DNA of 64,000 bases. Origin: Cupriavidus sp. AU9028 (GTDB taxonomy: Bacteria; Pseudomonadota; Gammaproteobacteria; Burkholderiales; Burkholderiaceae). Under the pieces are notes generated by a model. That model saw only the letters and a list, made by a program, of their open reading frames with translations. It searched no databases and was not told the DNA's origin. Location: positions 124,001-188,000 of the forward strand of contig NZ_JAIMCG010000003.1 of NCBI RefSeq assembly GCF_019795295.1. Reading direction: 5' to 3'. Positions 50,710 through 60,244 of the stretch are shown here, in pieces (within the stretch, counting starts at the first letter, position 1; each line of letters begins with the position of its first letter). Position numbers and translations under genes: made by a program.

Positions 50710-51846
50710 TTATAGCACTAGCGCGCACAGCGCCGCACCACCGGCGATCAGGAAGACAAACAGCGCGCCCGCCAGCGTCATCGGGGCACGGCCGGCACGC
50801 CGCAGGTCGCCGATGTGGGTATGCAGCCCGATCGCCAGCATGGCGCACGCCAGCAGCCAGTTGTCGAACGCGACCAATGCCGGCTTCCAGTCGGCGGGCA
50901 CCATGCCGAGCGAGTTAATCGCCAGCACCGCAACGAAGCCCAGCGCAAACCACGGCACCGATGCGCGGATCCTGGCCCAGTCCACGCCGGGGCGAGAGGC
51001 CTGCGTCTGCCCGGCCTTCGGCCAGAACGCCAGGATCAGCAGCAGGGGCCCCAGCGCAAGCACGCGCACCATCTTCGCCAGGACCGCCGCGTCGGCCGCC
51101 TGTTCCCCGACCGCCTTGCCCGCCACGATGACCTGGGCGACTTCGTGCAGCGTGGCGCCGGTGTAGATACCGAAGGCGTGCTGGGTGACGGGCCAGTGCA
51201 GGGTGGCGGTGGCGAGCTGATACAGATAGGGATAGACCAGCATGCCAGCCGTGCCGAACAGCACCACGGTAGCCACCGCGACAGCGGTCTGCCGGTCGTC
51301 GGTACGGGCTACCGAGGCGACGGCGATGGCGGCTGCCGCGCCGCATACGGCGCTGCCCGCGCTGACCACCAGCGCCTCCCGCCGGCTCAGACCGAGCCAG
51401 CGGGTGCCGAGCCATACGCCCAATCCCAGCGTCGCTGCCAGCATCAGCAGCGGCGCGGCGACCCCGCCAATACCAAGGTCATGGATCGAGCCGAAGGTCA
51501 GGCGCAGGCCATAGAGCGCCACCCCAAGCCGCAGCAGCGTCTGACGGGCCAGCTGCATACCGGGCGCCAGCGGCGCCAGCCACGCGCGCGGCAAGGTATT
51601 GCACGCGACGATGCCTGCGCACATGGCCATCAGCAGCGGGCTGACGCCCAGCGCGGACAGCATCGGCAGACCGGACAGCACCAGCGCAAGCCAGGCGACG
51701 GCCGCCAGCGGCGCCAACGACAACAGCTGGCGTACCCACCCGACGGCATCTGCCGCACGCGAGCGGCGCTGCGGCACGACGGGCTCGGCGGCCGCAGCGC
51801 TGCCGGCGGGAAGCGGGGACGCTGAATCGGGCGGGGCTATGGACAT
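50710..51846 (-). CDS. yeiH: YeiH/YadS-type putative sulfate exporter family protein
   Basis: A 378-residue inner-membrane protein with about 10 helices. Family (UPF0324) marks: LLRLGVALYGLRLTFGSI, VVSAGSAVCGAAAAIAVASV, VATVVLFGTAGMLVYPYLY and FGIYTGATLHEVAQVIVAG. The substrate is not established; some relatives are linked to sulfate or sulfonate metabolism. I use ATG 51846, since ATG 51900 lies 9 bp from the LysR-type operator, leaving no room for a promoter. Neither start has a clear ribosome-binding site. It is divergent from a LysR gene, its likely regulator. Confidence 0.85.
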   Translation of the reverse strand: MSIAPPDSASPLPAGSAAAAEPVVPQRRSRAADAVGWVRQLLSLAPLAAVAWLALVLSGLPMLSALGVSPLLMAMCAGIVACNTLPRAWLAPLAPGMQLARQTLLRLGVALYGLRLTFGSIHDLGIGGVAAPLLMLAATLGLGVWLGTRWLGLSRREALVVSAGSAVCGAAAAIAVASVARTDDRQTAVAVATVVLFGTAGMLVYPYLYQLATATLHWPVTQHAFGIYTGATLHEVAQVIVAGKAVGEQAADAAVLAKMVRVLALGPLLLILAFWPKAGQTQASRPGVDWARIRASVPWFALGFVAVLAINSLGMVPADWKPALVAFDNWLLACAMLAIGLHTHIGDLRRAGRAPMTLAGALFVFLIAGGAALCALVL

Positions 51847-51900
51847 GGTGGACCGTGAACGGATGACGATGTGACGCAAGGGTAGAGCCGGCTTACTCAT

Positions 51901-51943
51901 CTGTAAAACAGGTAATATCCATATTCATTACCTGAAAAGCAGA
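51901..51943. promoter_or_regulatory. LysR-type operator between yeiH and the LysR gene
   Basis: CAGGTAAT (51909-51916) and ATTACCTG (51927-51934) form a perfect 8-bp inverted repeat with a 10-bp spacer. The outer CTG-TAAAA and AAAAG-CAG extend the symmetry. It lies in the short divergent intergenic region, the classic position for autoregulation and activation. Confidence 0.7.
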
Positions 51944-51951
51944 TATCGGCC

Positions 51952-52899
51952 ATGCTGTCCCAACGCCCTCTCCGGCTCACGCTTCGGCAACTGTCGGTAT
52001 TCGTCGCCGTGGTCCAGCATGGCAGCACCGTCGCAGCCGCCGGGTCGCTTGCCATGTCGCAGTCAGCCGTCAGTGCGGCCCTGTCCGATCTGGAGGGGTC
52101 CCTCGATACGCGGCTGTTCGACCGGGTCGGCAAGCGGCTCCTCATCAACGAAACCGGACGGCAGTTCTTTCCACGTGCGTTGTCGCTGCTGGACCAGGCG
52201 TACGAGCTGGAGCGCTTCGCCGGCAACGCCGGGATCGGCTTGCGCATCGCGGCGAGCAACACCATCGGCAGCTACGTGCTGCCGGCGATGCTTGCCGGCT
52301 TCCGTGCGGCGCAGGACCGGCCATGTTCCCTGGACCTGCGTATCGCCAATACCCGCGAGGTATTGCAGGACCTGTTGCGGCTGGAGGCGGACATTGGCCT
52401 GATCGAGGGCACCAGTCACGAGCGCGAGCTCGCCAGCACGCACTGGTGCGACGACGAGATGGTGGTGGTGGTGGGAGCCGGGCATCCGCTGGCCAGGGAC
52501 CGGGGCGACCTGGCGGCGCTGCGCGACGCCGACTGGCTGGTGCGGGAACCGGGCTCCGGCACCCGGGAGATTGTCGAACAGCGGCTGGCCCCGCTGCTTG
52601 GCGACATGCGCTTCGCGCTAGAACTGGGCAACGCCGAGGCAATCAAGGGGGCGGTGGTCAGCGGCTTCGGTGTCAGCTGCCTGTCGCTGCACGTGGTGCG
52701 GGAAGAACTGCAGCGCGGTACGCTGGTGGCGCTACGGCGGGGACTGCCGCGCCTGGTGCGGCCCTGGTATCTGGTGGTCCACCGTGACAAGTTCCCGACC
52801 CAGGGCCTGCTGGCCTTTACCGATCATCTGCGCCGCACGGCGCCGGCGCCCGAGGGCAATGAGGCGGTGCTGGCCGGGGCGTCGTCCGGCTCGCCTTAG
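51952..52899 (+). CDS. LysR-family transcriptional regulator
   Basis: A 315-residue regulator. The N-terminal winged helix-turn-helix is at about residues 6-65 (LTLRQLSVFVAVVQHGSTVAAAGSLAMSQSAVSAALSDLEGSL, then LFDRVGKRLLINETG). The effector domain follows (LRIAASNTIGSYVLPAML, IGLIEGTSHERELAST). It resembles YeiE/CbbR-type proteins. It is divergent from yeiH with a symmetric operator between them, so it most likely controls yeiH and itself. Its ligand cannot be told from sequence. Confidence 0.9.
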   Translation: MLSQRPLRLTLRQLSVFVAVVQHGSTVAAAGSLAMSQSAVSAALSDLEGSLDTRLFDRVGKRLLINETGRQFFPRALSLLDQAYELERFAGNAGIGLRIAASNTIGSYVLPAMLAGFRAAQDRPCSLDLRIANTREVLQDLLRLEADIGLIEGTSHERELASTHWCDDEMVVVVGAGHPLARDRGDLAALRDADWLVREPGSGTREIVEQRLAPLLGDMRFALELGNAEAIKGAVVSGFGVSCLSLHVVREELQRGTLVALRRGLPRLVRPWYLVVHRDKFPTQGLLAFTDHLRRTAPAPEGNEAVLAGASSGSP

Positions 52900-52907
52900 T
52901 CGCGGCC

Positions 52908-54146
52908 TTACGCGGGCTGGGTCTGCGCGTCGCCCTGGCGGGCGGCGTAGCGGTCCAGCATGCGGAACAGCAGCGGATTGAGCACGATCGACAGCAGCGC
53001 CCCGGCAAGGATCAGGCTCTGCGCCCGTTCCGGCAGGATCTGCAGGAAGACGCCGAGGCTCGCCAGGATGAAGGAGAACTCGCCGATCTGCGCAAGGCTG
53101 GCGGCGATCGTCATGCCGGTCAGGTTGGAATAGCCGAACAGCCGCACGATGGCGAGCGCGGCAAGCGACTTGCCGACCACGATGATCGACAGCGTCCCGA
53201 GCACGCCCCAAGGGTCGCGCAGCAGCACCATCGGGTCGAACAGCATGCCGACGGAGACGAAGAACAGCACCGAGAAGGCGTCGCGCAGCGGCAGCGATTC
53301 CTCCGCGGCGCGATGGCTGAACTCGGACTCGGCCAGCACCATGCCGGCGAAGAAGGCGCCCAGTGCGAACGACACGCCGAACATGAAATAGGCACCGAAC
53401 GCGACGCCCAGCGCCGTCGCCAGCACGCCCAGGCGGAACAGCTCCCGGTTGCCGGTCCAGACGATGCGCTCGAGCATCCACGGAATGAAGCGGCGCCCGA
53501 TCACCAGCATCACGGCGACGAAGGCGCCGACCTTGCCCAGCGTCAGCGCCACCGCCAGCGCGATGTCGCTGGCGCCGGCCTGCGGCACGGCGACGTCCGG
53601 GCTCGCGCCGCCCGGCGGCATCAGCAGGCCGGACAGCGCGGGCAGCAGCACCAGCGCCAGCACCATGGCGAGATCCTCGACCACGAGCCAGCCCACGGCG
53701 ATGCGGCCCTGCTCCGTCTCCACCAGCTCCCGGTCCTGCAAGGCCTTCAGCAGCACGACCGTGCTCGCCACCGACAGCGCCAGCCCGTAGACGAAGCCCT
53801 GGCCCCACGACCAGCCGAACCCCCAGGCGACGGCCATGCCAAGCACCGTGGCAATGCCGATCTGCGCGACAGCGCCTGGAATGGCAATCCTGCGCACCGA
53901 CATCAGGTCACGAATCGAGAAGTGCAGTCCCACGCCGAACATCAGCAGGATGACGCCAAGTTCGGCCAGCTCCGGCGCGAGCGCCTGGTCGGCGGTATAG
54001 CCCGGGGTATGCGGCCCCACGACCACGCCCGCACACAAGTACCCGATCAGCGGCGGCATTCGAAGCCGTGTGGCAATGGCGCCGAGCACAAATGCCAGCA
54101 CAATGCCGCCGACGATGGTACTGATAAGCGGGGTAGCGTGATGCAT
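52908..54146 (-). CDS. Kef-type (CPA2) cation/proton antiporter, lacking an RCK domain
   Basis: A 412-residue inner-membrane protein with about 12 helices, similar to YbaL/KefB membrane domains. Features include GYLCAGVVVGPHTPGY, LAELGVILLMFGVGLHFS, and GWLVVEDLAMVLALVLLPAL with the transport Asp. FGYSNLTGMTIAASLAQIGEFSFILASLG is the late motif. YbaL and KefB usually carry a C-terminal TrkA-N regulatory domain; here the protein ends soon after the last helix (RMLDRYAARQGDAQTQPA). K+ or Na+ for H+ exchange is likely. Confidence 0.85.
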   Translation of the reverse strand: MHHATPLISTIVGGIVLAFVLGAIATRLRMPPLIGYLCAGVVVGPHTPGYTADQALAPELAELGVILLMFGVGLHFSIRDLMSVRRIAIPGAVAQIGIATVLGMAVAWGFGWSWGQGFVYGLALSVASTVVLLKALQDRELVETEQGRIAVGWLVVEDLAMVLALVLLPALSGLLMPPGGASPDVAVPQAGASDIALAVALTLGKVGAFVAVMLVIGRRFIPWMLERIVWTGNRELFRLGVLATALGVAFGAYFMFGVSFALGAFFAGMVLAESEFSHRAAEESLPLRDAFSVLFFVSVGMLFDPMVLLRDPWGVLGTLSIIVVGKSLAALAIVRLFGYSNLTGMTIAASLAQIGEFSFILASLGVFLQILPERAQSLILAGALLSIVLNPLLFRMLDRYAARQGDAQTQPA

Positions 54147-54524
54147 GCGTCAGGTTTTCCTTCCAGTTGATACCGCCAGTTGACGCTTCCGGCTAGCGGG
54201 CCCCGAACTGACGCGACGAAAAGAAAGGCAAGCCAAAGAGGCTTGCCACAATGCCGGCGGATCAACAAAAGCGATGCTCGACGCCGACCGATTGCCGTAC
54301 TGTATCACGCACACCGGCGATCAAAAGCGCGAATTACGCGGAATTTCCGAGATTTCAGCGCCTATCGCCGCGATCCACGTGCATCTTGCGCGTACCCCGC
54401 ACCGGTGCCACGACGGGGCCCAAGCGGTGAGTTGGCGACATGTTGCAAGGAGAAGACAGAGGATGAAACCGGGCGGGCTTGTGCCTGCCGGGAAACGGTG
54501 CGAAGGGCTGCGAAGGGAAGAAGA
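54147..54524. other. 378-bp region without a supported gene, between antiporter and tRNA-Cys
   Basis: It contains the minus-strand terminator at 54219-54247, listed separately, and the upstream region of the antiporter gene. Short frames in both directions have no ribosome-binding site or recognisable sequence. Confidence 0.5.
54219..54247 (-). terminator. Minus-strand rho-independent terminator
   Basis: GGCAAGCC-TCTTT-GGCTTGCC followed by TTTCTTTT on the minus strand. It probably ends the transcript that carries the tRNA-Gly, tRNA-Gly and tRNA-Cys genes, although it lies 280 bp past tRNA-Cys. Confidence 0.7.
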
Positions 54525-54598
54525 TGGAGGCGGGGGTCGGAATCGAACCGGCGTACACGGCTTTGCAGGCCGCTGCATAACCACTCTGCCACCCCGCC
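54525..54598 (-). tRNA. tRNA-Cys (GCA anticodon)
   Basis: Read on the minus strand: acceptor GGCGGGG pairs with CCCCGCC, then T and an encoded CCA. The anticodon loop is CTGCAAA, with GCA, and the T-loop is GGTTCGATTCC. Its position after tRNA-Gly and pgsA matches the enterobacterial glyW-cysT order. Confidence 0.95.
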
Positions 54599-54699
54599 GG
54601 GTGACGAATGCCGATTGTAGCGCAACGACGCCGGTTGCCCGGGACGCCGATGCATCAGCATCGCAAACTAAAAAGGGAAGCGCTGCTTCCCTTTCGGAC

Positions 54700-54775
54700 T
54701 GGAGCGGGAGACGAGTCTCGAACTCGCGACCTCAACCTTGGCAAGGTTGCGCTCTACCAACTGAGCTACTCCCGC
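54700..54775 (-). tRNA. tRNA-Gly (GCC anticodon), copy 2
   Basis: Read on the minus strand: GCGGGAG acceptor, anticodon loop TTGCCAA with GCC, T-loop GAGTTCGAGACTC, CCA encoded. Identical in sequence to the copy at 54829-54904. Confidence 0.95.
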
Positions 54776-54828
54776 ATGACACCTGATACGCGCCGGCGCT
54801 CCTGCTGAAGCACCGCCACGCTAGAAAC

Positions 54829-54904
54829 TGGAGCGGGAGACGAGTCTCGAACTCGCGACCTCAACCTTGGCAAGGTTGCGCTCTACCAACTGAGCTACTC
54901 CCGC
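54829..54904 (-). tRNA. tRNA-Gly (GCC anticodon), copy 1
   Basis: Same 76-base sequence as the copy at 54700-54775, separated by 53 bp of unrelated sequence. It lies downstream of pgsA on the same strand. Confidence 0.95.
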
Positions 54905-55091
54905 AGTGTCCTGCTTGACGCTTTCGCGCCGCCGCAACAAGCTGCCTCAAACATACCGCTTGTTGGCGGCTTGTTGCGGCATATTGGTGCTTTTTACCAC
55001 TTTCTCGCTTGCTTCGGCTGCTGCGTCAGCAACGAGAACGAAATTATGGCAAAGGCTGCTTTGCCACGTCAAGCACTTTTTTGAATCTTCG

Positions 55092-55691
55092 CTATTTCTG
55101 CGCCGGCGCGCGGGCGGCAAGTCCGCTGCGCTCGCGGATCTGCGGCCATGCCAGCTTCATGTAGTAAATCATCGACCACAGCGTCAGCACCGCCGCCACG
55201 TAGATCAGCCACGTCCCCAGCACCGTCGCATCGACACCCAGCAGCCGGTCGTGGAACAGCAGCAAGGGAATCGCCACCATCTGCACGGTGGTCTTCAGCT
55301 TGCCGAGGAAGTTGACCGCCACGCTCCTGGAGGCCCCGATCTGCGCCATCCACTCGCGCAGCGCCGAGATAGTGATTTCCCGTCCGATGATGACCAGCGC
55401 AATCAGGTCGTTGACGCGGTCCAGCGCCAGCAGCGACAGCAACGCCGCCGTCACCATCAGCTTGTCCGCCACGGGATCCAGGAAGGCGCCGAACGACGAC
55501 GTCTGGTTCCAGCGCCGGGCGAGGAAGCCGTCGAGCCAGTCGGTGGCCGCCGCGACGATGAAGAAGACCGCTGCCGTCAGGTTCTTGGCTTGCATGGTCA
55601 TCCAGGTGTCGGGCAGGTAGAACACGCCCACCACCAGGGGAATCAACGCAACGCGCAACCAGGTCAGCAGGATCGGAATATTCAGCGGCAT
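55092..55691 (-). CDS. pgsA: CDP-diacylglycerol-glycerol-3-phosphate 3-phosphatidyltransferase
   Basis: A 199-residue inner-membrane enzyme making phosphatidylglycerol phosphate. The CDP-alcohol phosphotransferase motif D-G-x2-A-R-x8-G-x3-D-x3-D is seen in DWLDGFLARRWNQTSSFGAF followed by LDPVADK. About six helices are present (ILLTWLRVALIPLVVGVFY to VLTLWSMIYYMKLAW). ATG at 55691 begins MPLNIPILLTWLRV, the usual PgsA start; an in-frame upstream ATG at 55796 is unlikely. It follows uvrC by 110 bp and precedes the tRNA genes, an ancient gene order. Confidence 0.93.
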   Translation of the reverse strand: MPLNIPILLTWLRVALIPLVVGVFYLPDTWMTMQAKNLTAAVFFIVAAATDWLDGFLARRWNQTSSFGAFLDPVADKLMVTAALLSLLALDRVNDLIALVIIGREITISALREWMAQIGASRSVAVNFLGKLKTTVQMVAIPLLLFHDRLLGVDATVLGTWLIYVAAVLTLWSMIYYMKLAWPQIRERSGLAARAPAQK

Positions 55692-55801
55692 AAGCAGGCT
55701 TGGCGACGAGGTCGGGGACGGCAATGCCGCGATTGTCGCCGATTTCCATATCGATTGAGCATTTCCGGGAACCTGGCGGCGCCCGGCGGCTGGCACGCAC
55801 G

Positions 55802-58009
55802 CTAGTGCAACTGCCGGTAGATCTCCTCGGCAAGGGTGCGCGAGATCCCCTCCACACTGGCCAGTTCGTCGATGCTTGCCGCCATCACGCCGCGAATCCC
55901 GCCAAAGCGGGTCAGCAGCTTCTGCCGGCGGCGCGCCCCGATTCCTTCGATCTCTTCCAGCCGCGACGTGGTACGCGCCTTGGCACGCCGTGCCCGCATG
56001 CCGGTGATGGCGAAGCGGTGCGCCTCGTCGCGGATCTGGGCAACCAGCATCAGCGCGGCGCTGCCCGGCCCCAGTTCCAGCGAGGGCCGCTCGTCGGCGA
56101 AGACCAGCGTTTCCAGGCCGACCTTGCGCCCTTCACCCTTGGCCACGCCCACCAGCAGGCCGACGTCCAGGCCCAGCTCGGCGAACACCTGGCGGGCGAC
56201 CTCGACCTGCCCCTTGCCGCCGTCGATCAGCACCACATGCGGCATCGCCGCGCTATCCTCGCGGCCCTGCTCGACCAGCTTCTGGTAGCGGCGCGTGAGC
56301 ACCTGCCGCATCGCCGCATAGTCGTCGCCGGGCGTGATGCCCTCGATGTTGTAGCGCCGGTAGTCGCTGTTCTGCATCTGGTGGTGGTGAAACACCACGC
56401 ACGACGCCTGCGTCGCCTCCCCGGCGGTGTGGCTGATATCGAAGCACTCGATGCGCAGCGCGGCCAGATCCTCCAGCTCGATGCCGATGGTCTCGGCCAG
56501 CGCGCGCGTGCGTGCTTCCTGGCTGCCCTGCTCCGCCAGCCGCCGCGCCAGCGCCAGGTTGGCACCCTGCTGCGCCATCTCCAGCCAGGCGCGCCGCTGC
56601 CCCTGCGGCTGGCGCACGACGGCGATGCGGCGGCCGGCATGCAGTGTCAGCGCCTCGATCAGCGCAGGCTCCGGCGGCCGGTGGCTGACCACCAGGACCG
56701 GCGGCGCCGGCTGGTCCAGGTAATGCTGCGCCATGAAGGCCGCCAGCACGCTGGCCGCGACCCGGTCCACCGAGGAAGCGCTGCCATCCGGAACGCGATC
56801 CGGATCGTCATCGCCGCGGGCGGCCACCGCGTCTTCCGCGGCCGGTGCTTCGCTGCCGTCCCGCGGCGCCGGATCACCTGGCTCGTCGGTCAGCGTGACC
56901 GCCTGCACCGGCGCGGCCTCGTTGCCGCCGCCGTCGACGATCATCGCCGCTTCCTCGACATGCGCGGGAAAATAGGCCTTGTCGCCCAGGTGGCGTCCGC
57001 CCCGTACCATCGCGAGATTGACGCATGCGCGTCCGCCTTGCACCGCCACGGCGAGGATGTCGATGTCGCTGCTCTGCCCGACCTCTTCGACCGCCTGGCG
57101 CTTGAGCACGGTGGACAGCGCACCGATCTGGTCGCGCACCAGCGCCGCCTGCTCGAATTCGAGCGCCATCGCGTGGTGTTCCATCTTCTGCTGCAGGCCC
57201 TCCAGCACCTCCTTCTGCCGGCCCTGCAGGAAACGCGCGGCGTTGGAGACGTCGCGCGCATAGTCTTCCTCGCCGATCGCGCCGACGCACGGGCCGGTAC
57301 AACGGTGGATCTGATGCAGCAGGCAGGGACGGGTGCGGTTGTTGAACACCGTGTCCTCGCAGGTGCGCAACTGGAACACCTTCTGCAGGATCTGCATGCT
57401 CTCGCGCACCGCATGGGCACTGGGGAACGGGCCGAAATACTGGTGGCGCCGGTCGGTGGCGCCGCGGTAGTAGGCCATCCGCGGGAACTTGTGCGACGTC
57501 AGCTTCAGGAACGGATAGGACTTGTCGTCCCGAAACAGGATGTTGTAGCGCGGCGCCAGCGCCTTGATCAGGTTGTTCTCGAGCAGCAGCGCCTCGGCCT
57601 CGGTACGCACCACCGTGGTTTCGATACGGGCGATCTTGCCCACCATCATGGCGATGCGCGGCGACAGCAGCGTCTTGTTGAAGTAGCTGGATACGCGCTT
57701 CTTCAGGTCCCGTGCCTTGCCGACGTAGAGCACCTGGCCGGCCGCATCGAAGTAACGGTAGACCCCCGGCAGGCCGGGCAGCGCGGCAATGACCGGCCGC
57801 GGATCGAACGGTTCGGGTTCCGCCGCGCCGGCGGGGTCCGCCAGGATCGCGGGATCGGCCGGGGCGGACTCGGCGACGGCGGCCTGCGCGGCCGCATCGA
57901 GGGGAAGGCTCTCCGGCGGGGCGGCCATGCCCGGCCCGCCCGGCTCGATCGGTGCCGGGTCCTGCTGCGGCGCCGGCGTCGCGGGCGACGGCTTGTCCGG
58001 TTGTGACAT
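55802..58009 (-). CDS. uvrC: UvrABC excinuclease subunit C
   Basis: A 735-residue DNA repair nuclease making both incisions. The N-terminal GIY-YIG domain is present as [35 protein letters not shown] motif, an RNase-H-like endonuclease domain ([22 protein letters not shown]) and a C-terminal helix-hairpin-helix pair ([35 protein letters not shown]) follow. It is about 125 residues longer than E. coli UvrC, because of an Ala/Pro-rich N-terminal extension (about residues 1-70) and a low-complexity insert (around [20 protein letters not shown]). ATG 57928 would skip part of the extension. Confidence 0.95.
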   Translation of the reverse strand: MSQPDKPSPATPAPQQDPAPIEPGGPGMAAPPESLPLDAAAQAAVAESAPADPAILADPAGAAEPEPFDPRPVIAALPGLPGVYRYFDAAGQVLYVGKARDLKKRVSSYFNKTLLSPRIAMMVGKIARIETTVVRTEAEALLLENNLIKALAPRYNILFRDDKSYPFLKLTSHKFPRMAYYRGATDRRHQYFGPFPSAHAVRESMQILQKVFQLRTCEDTVFNNRTRPCLLHQIHRCTGPCVGAIGEEDYARDVSNAARFLQGRQKEVLEGLQQKMEHHAMALEFEQAALVRDQIGALSTVLKRQAVEEVGQSSDIDILAVAVQGGRACVNLAMVRGGRHLGDKAYFPAHVEEAAMIVDGGGNEAAPVQAVTLTDEPGDPAPRDGSEAPAAEDAVAARGDDDPDRVPDGSASSVDRVAASVLAAFMAQHYLDQPAPPVLVVSHRPPEPALIEALTLHAGRRIAVVRQPQGQRRAWLEMAQQGANLALARRLAEQGSQEARTRALAETIGIELEDLAALRIECFDISHTAGEATQASCVVFHHHQMQNSDYRRYNIEGITPGDDYAAMRQVLTRRYQKLVEQGREDSAAMPHVVLIDGGKGQVEVARQVFAELGLDVGLLVGVAKGEGRKVGLETLVFADERPSLELGPGSAALMLVAQIRDEAHRFAITGMRARRAKARTTSRLEEIEGIGARRRQKLLTRFGGIRGVMAASIDELASVEGISRTLAEEIYRQLH

Positions 58010-58171
58010 CAGAATCAGAAAGGTTCAGGCGGGAGCGCGAATGCATGCGCCGTCGGACGGGCCTTGCGCCCTGCCACGGCCTGCCGCAGCCCCGGCGGCT
58101 CTAAAATGGCAAGTTTAGAGCAAATCGAATGCCCGGCCGCACCGCAGCCACCCGGGCCAAGGCCTTCCTTC

Positions 58172-59389
58172 ATGACCCTGCGCTCCTGGGACATCTTCTG
58201 CACCGTCATCGACAACTATGGCGATATCGGCGTCTGCTGGCGCCTGGCGCGCCAGCTGGCGCAGGAACATGGCCATGCGGTCCGGCTCTGGGTCGACGAC
58301 CTGGCCAGCTTCGCGCGGATGGCGCCATCGCTGTCGCCGTCCCGGCCGGTGCAGCGGCTGGCCGGAGTGGAAGTCCGCCACTGGCGCGGCGACGCCGACA
58401 CCGTGGGCGTCGCCCCGCACGACGTCGTAGTCGAAGCCTTTGCCTGCAACGTGCCGGAGCCCTTCGTGCTGGCCATGACCCAGGCCCCTCGCACGCCCGT
58501 CTGGATCAACCTGGAGTACCTCAGCGCCGAGCCGTGGGTGCGCGAGCATCACGGCATGGCGTCACCGCACCCGCGGCTGCCGCTGACCAAGTACTTCTTC
58601 TTCCCCGGTTTCGAGTTCGGCACCGGTGGCGTGCTGCGCGAAGCGATGCTCGGCGGCCGCCGCCGGGATTTCGCCGCCGCTACCGCAGGCCAGGCACGGC
58701 TGTGGCACCGGCTGGGCGTGCAACCCTGGCCCGACTCCCTGCGCGTGAGCCTCTTCGCCTATGGCAACCGGTCGCTGCCGCCGCTGCTGACCCAGTGGCG
58801 CAATGGCGACGAGCGCATTCATTGCCTGGTGCCGTCCGGGCCCGCCGCCGAGCAGGCATTCGAGTGGGTGCAGCGCCAGCCGGACGTACAGGCCGGCACC
58901 GGCACCGACGGCGGGCGACAAGTCACCACCGGCAAGCTGCGCCTGGCGCAGGTGCCGTTCCTGCCACAGGACGGCTACGACGAATTGCTGTGGTTGTGCG
59001 ATGTCAATTTCGTCCGCGGCGAGGACTCGTTTGTCCGCGCCCAATGGGCGGCCCGTCCCTTCGTCTGGCATATCTACCCGCAGGACGAGGATACGCACCG
59101 GGCCAAGCTGGACGCCTTCCTGGCGCTCTACCTGCAAACCTTGCGCGATGCCGGCGTGGCGCAGGCGCTACAGACCTTCTGGCGCGCCTGGAACGGCTTT
59201 TCTCCGGGGGCCAGCGCGGCGGAAGGCGACAGCCGCAACGACTCGACCGCAGCGGCGGCCGCGTGGCCAGCCTTCCGTGCCGCGCTACCCGCCCTGACGC
59301 GGGCCGCAGCGCGCTGGGAACAGGGCGTGGCGGGGCTGGGCGATCTTGCGGCGAACCTCGTGGCGTTTTGCGAAACTCGGGTAAAATAG
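58172..59389 (+). CDS. earP: EF-P arginine rhamnosyltransferase EarP
   Basis: A 405-residue GT-B enzyme (DUF2331) transferring rhamnose from TDP-rhamnose to Arg32 of elongation factor P. The start SWDIFCTVIDNYGDIGVCWRLARQLA includes the catalytic Asp region. FFFPGFEFGTGGVLRE and LLWLCDVNFVRGEDSFVRAQWAARPFVWHIYPQ are family marks, the latter in the nucleotide-sugar site. Its neighbour efp carries Arg32, which fits. ATG at 58172 fits the family start; ATG 58106 is possible. It is divergent from uvrC. Confidence 0.95.
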   Translation: MTLRSWDIFCTVIDNYGDIGVCWRLARQLAQEHGHAVRLWVDDLASFARMAPSLSPSRPVQRLAGVEVRHWRGDADTVGVAPHDVVVEAFACNVPEPFVLAMTQAPRTPVWINLEYLSAEPWVREHHGMASPHPRLPLTKYFFFPGFEFGTGGVLREAMLGGRRRDFAAATAGQARLWHRLGVQPWPDSLRVSLFAYGNRSLPPLLTQWRNGDERIHCLVPSGPAAEQAFEWVQRQPDVQAGTGTDGGRQVTTGKLRLAQVPFLPQDGYDELLWLCDVNFVRGEDSFVRAQWAARPFVWHIYPQDEDTHRAKLDAFLALYLQTLRDAGVAQALQTFWRAWNGFSPGASAAEGDSRNDSTAAAAAWPAFRAALPALTRAAARWEQGVAGLGDLAANLVAFCETRVK

Positions 59390-59589
59390 CGGGTTGATTT
59401 GAATGGCGACCGGCCAGCAGAATCCAGGCCTCGTGCCCGGGGCGCGTATTTCACGCACGCGCCCGCGGCAGCCCGGAGCGTGGTGCCGGAGCCGGGCATG
59501 GCAAGAACCGCGGGCAACACGCGCGCGGCGTCAGCGGCCCGCCTTCGCCACGACGAACTCCGCGACTCTTTTTCAGGAAAACCGTTTAG

Positions 59590-60150
59590 ATGAAAACCGC
59601 ACAGGAACTCCGCGTCGGCAACGTGTTCATGATGGGCGCCGATCCGATGGTCGTGCAAAAGGCCGAGTACAACAAGTCGGGCCGTAACGCCGCCGTGGTC
59701 AAGATGAAGTACAAGAATCTGCTGACCGACGCGCCGGGCGAATCCGTCTTCAAGGCCGACGACAAGTTCGAAGTCGTCGTGCTGGATCGCAAGGAATGCA
59801 CCTACTCGTACTTCGCCGACCCGATGTACGTGTTCATGGATGCCGACTACAACCAGTACGAAGTCGAAGCCGACAACATGGGCGACGCACTGCACTACCT
59901 GGAAGACGGCATGAACGTCGAAGTGGTGTTCTACAACGAGAAGGCCATCTCGGTCGAAATGCCGACCACGCTGGTGCGCGAGATCATCTACACCGAGCCG
60001 GCCGTCAAGGGCGACACCTCGTCGGGCAAGGTGCTGAAGAACGCCAAGATCAACACCGGCTTCGAACTGCAGGTGCCGCTGTTCTGCAATATCGGCGACA
60101 AGATCGAAATCGATACTCGCACCGGCGAATACCGCAGCCGCGCCAACTGA
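59590..60150 (+). CDS. efp: Elongation factor P
   Basis: A 186-residue translation factor that relieves ribosome stalling at polyproline. Three EF-P domains are present: KOW-like ([15 protein letters not shown]), OB and the C-terminal OB with GEYRSRAN. The loop at the peptidyl-transferase tip reads [11 protein letters not shown] with Arg32 where E. coli has Lys34, as in EarP-type EF-Ps. ATG at 59590 lies 200 bp after earP, and TAAAAT at 59382-59387 may be part of a promoter. A strong terminator follows. Confidence 0.96.
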   Translation: MKTAQELRVGNVFMMGADPMVVQKAEYNKSGRNAAVVKMKYKNLLTDAPGESVFKADDKFEVVVLDRKECTYSYFADPMYVFMDADYNQYEVEADNMGDALHYLEDGMNVEVVFYNEKAISVEMPTTLVREIIYTEPAVKGDTSSGKVLKNAKINTGFELQVPLFCNIGDKIEIDTRTGEYRSRAN

Positions 60151-60167
60151 TCGGCAATGCTGCGAGC

Positions 60168-60200
60168 GAAAAAGGCGACCCAAGGGGTCGCCTTTTTTGT
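60168..60200 (+). terminator. Rho-independent terminator of efp
   Basis: AAAAGGCGACCC-AAG-GGGTCGCCTTTT is a perfect GC-rich stem, followed by TTTGTTG on the plus strand, just after the efp stop. The A-run on the 5' side lets it also work in the other direction for nagZ. Confidence 0.85.
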
Positions 60201-60244
60201 TGCCCGTGCGGGATGGCCGCGCCATCCCGCTCTCCGTCGCGTCG

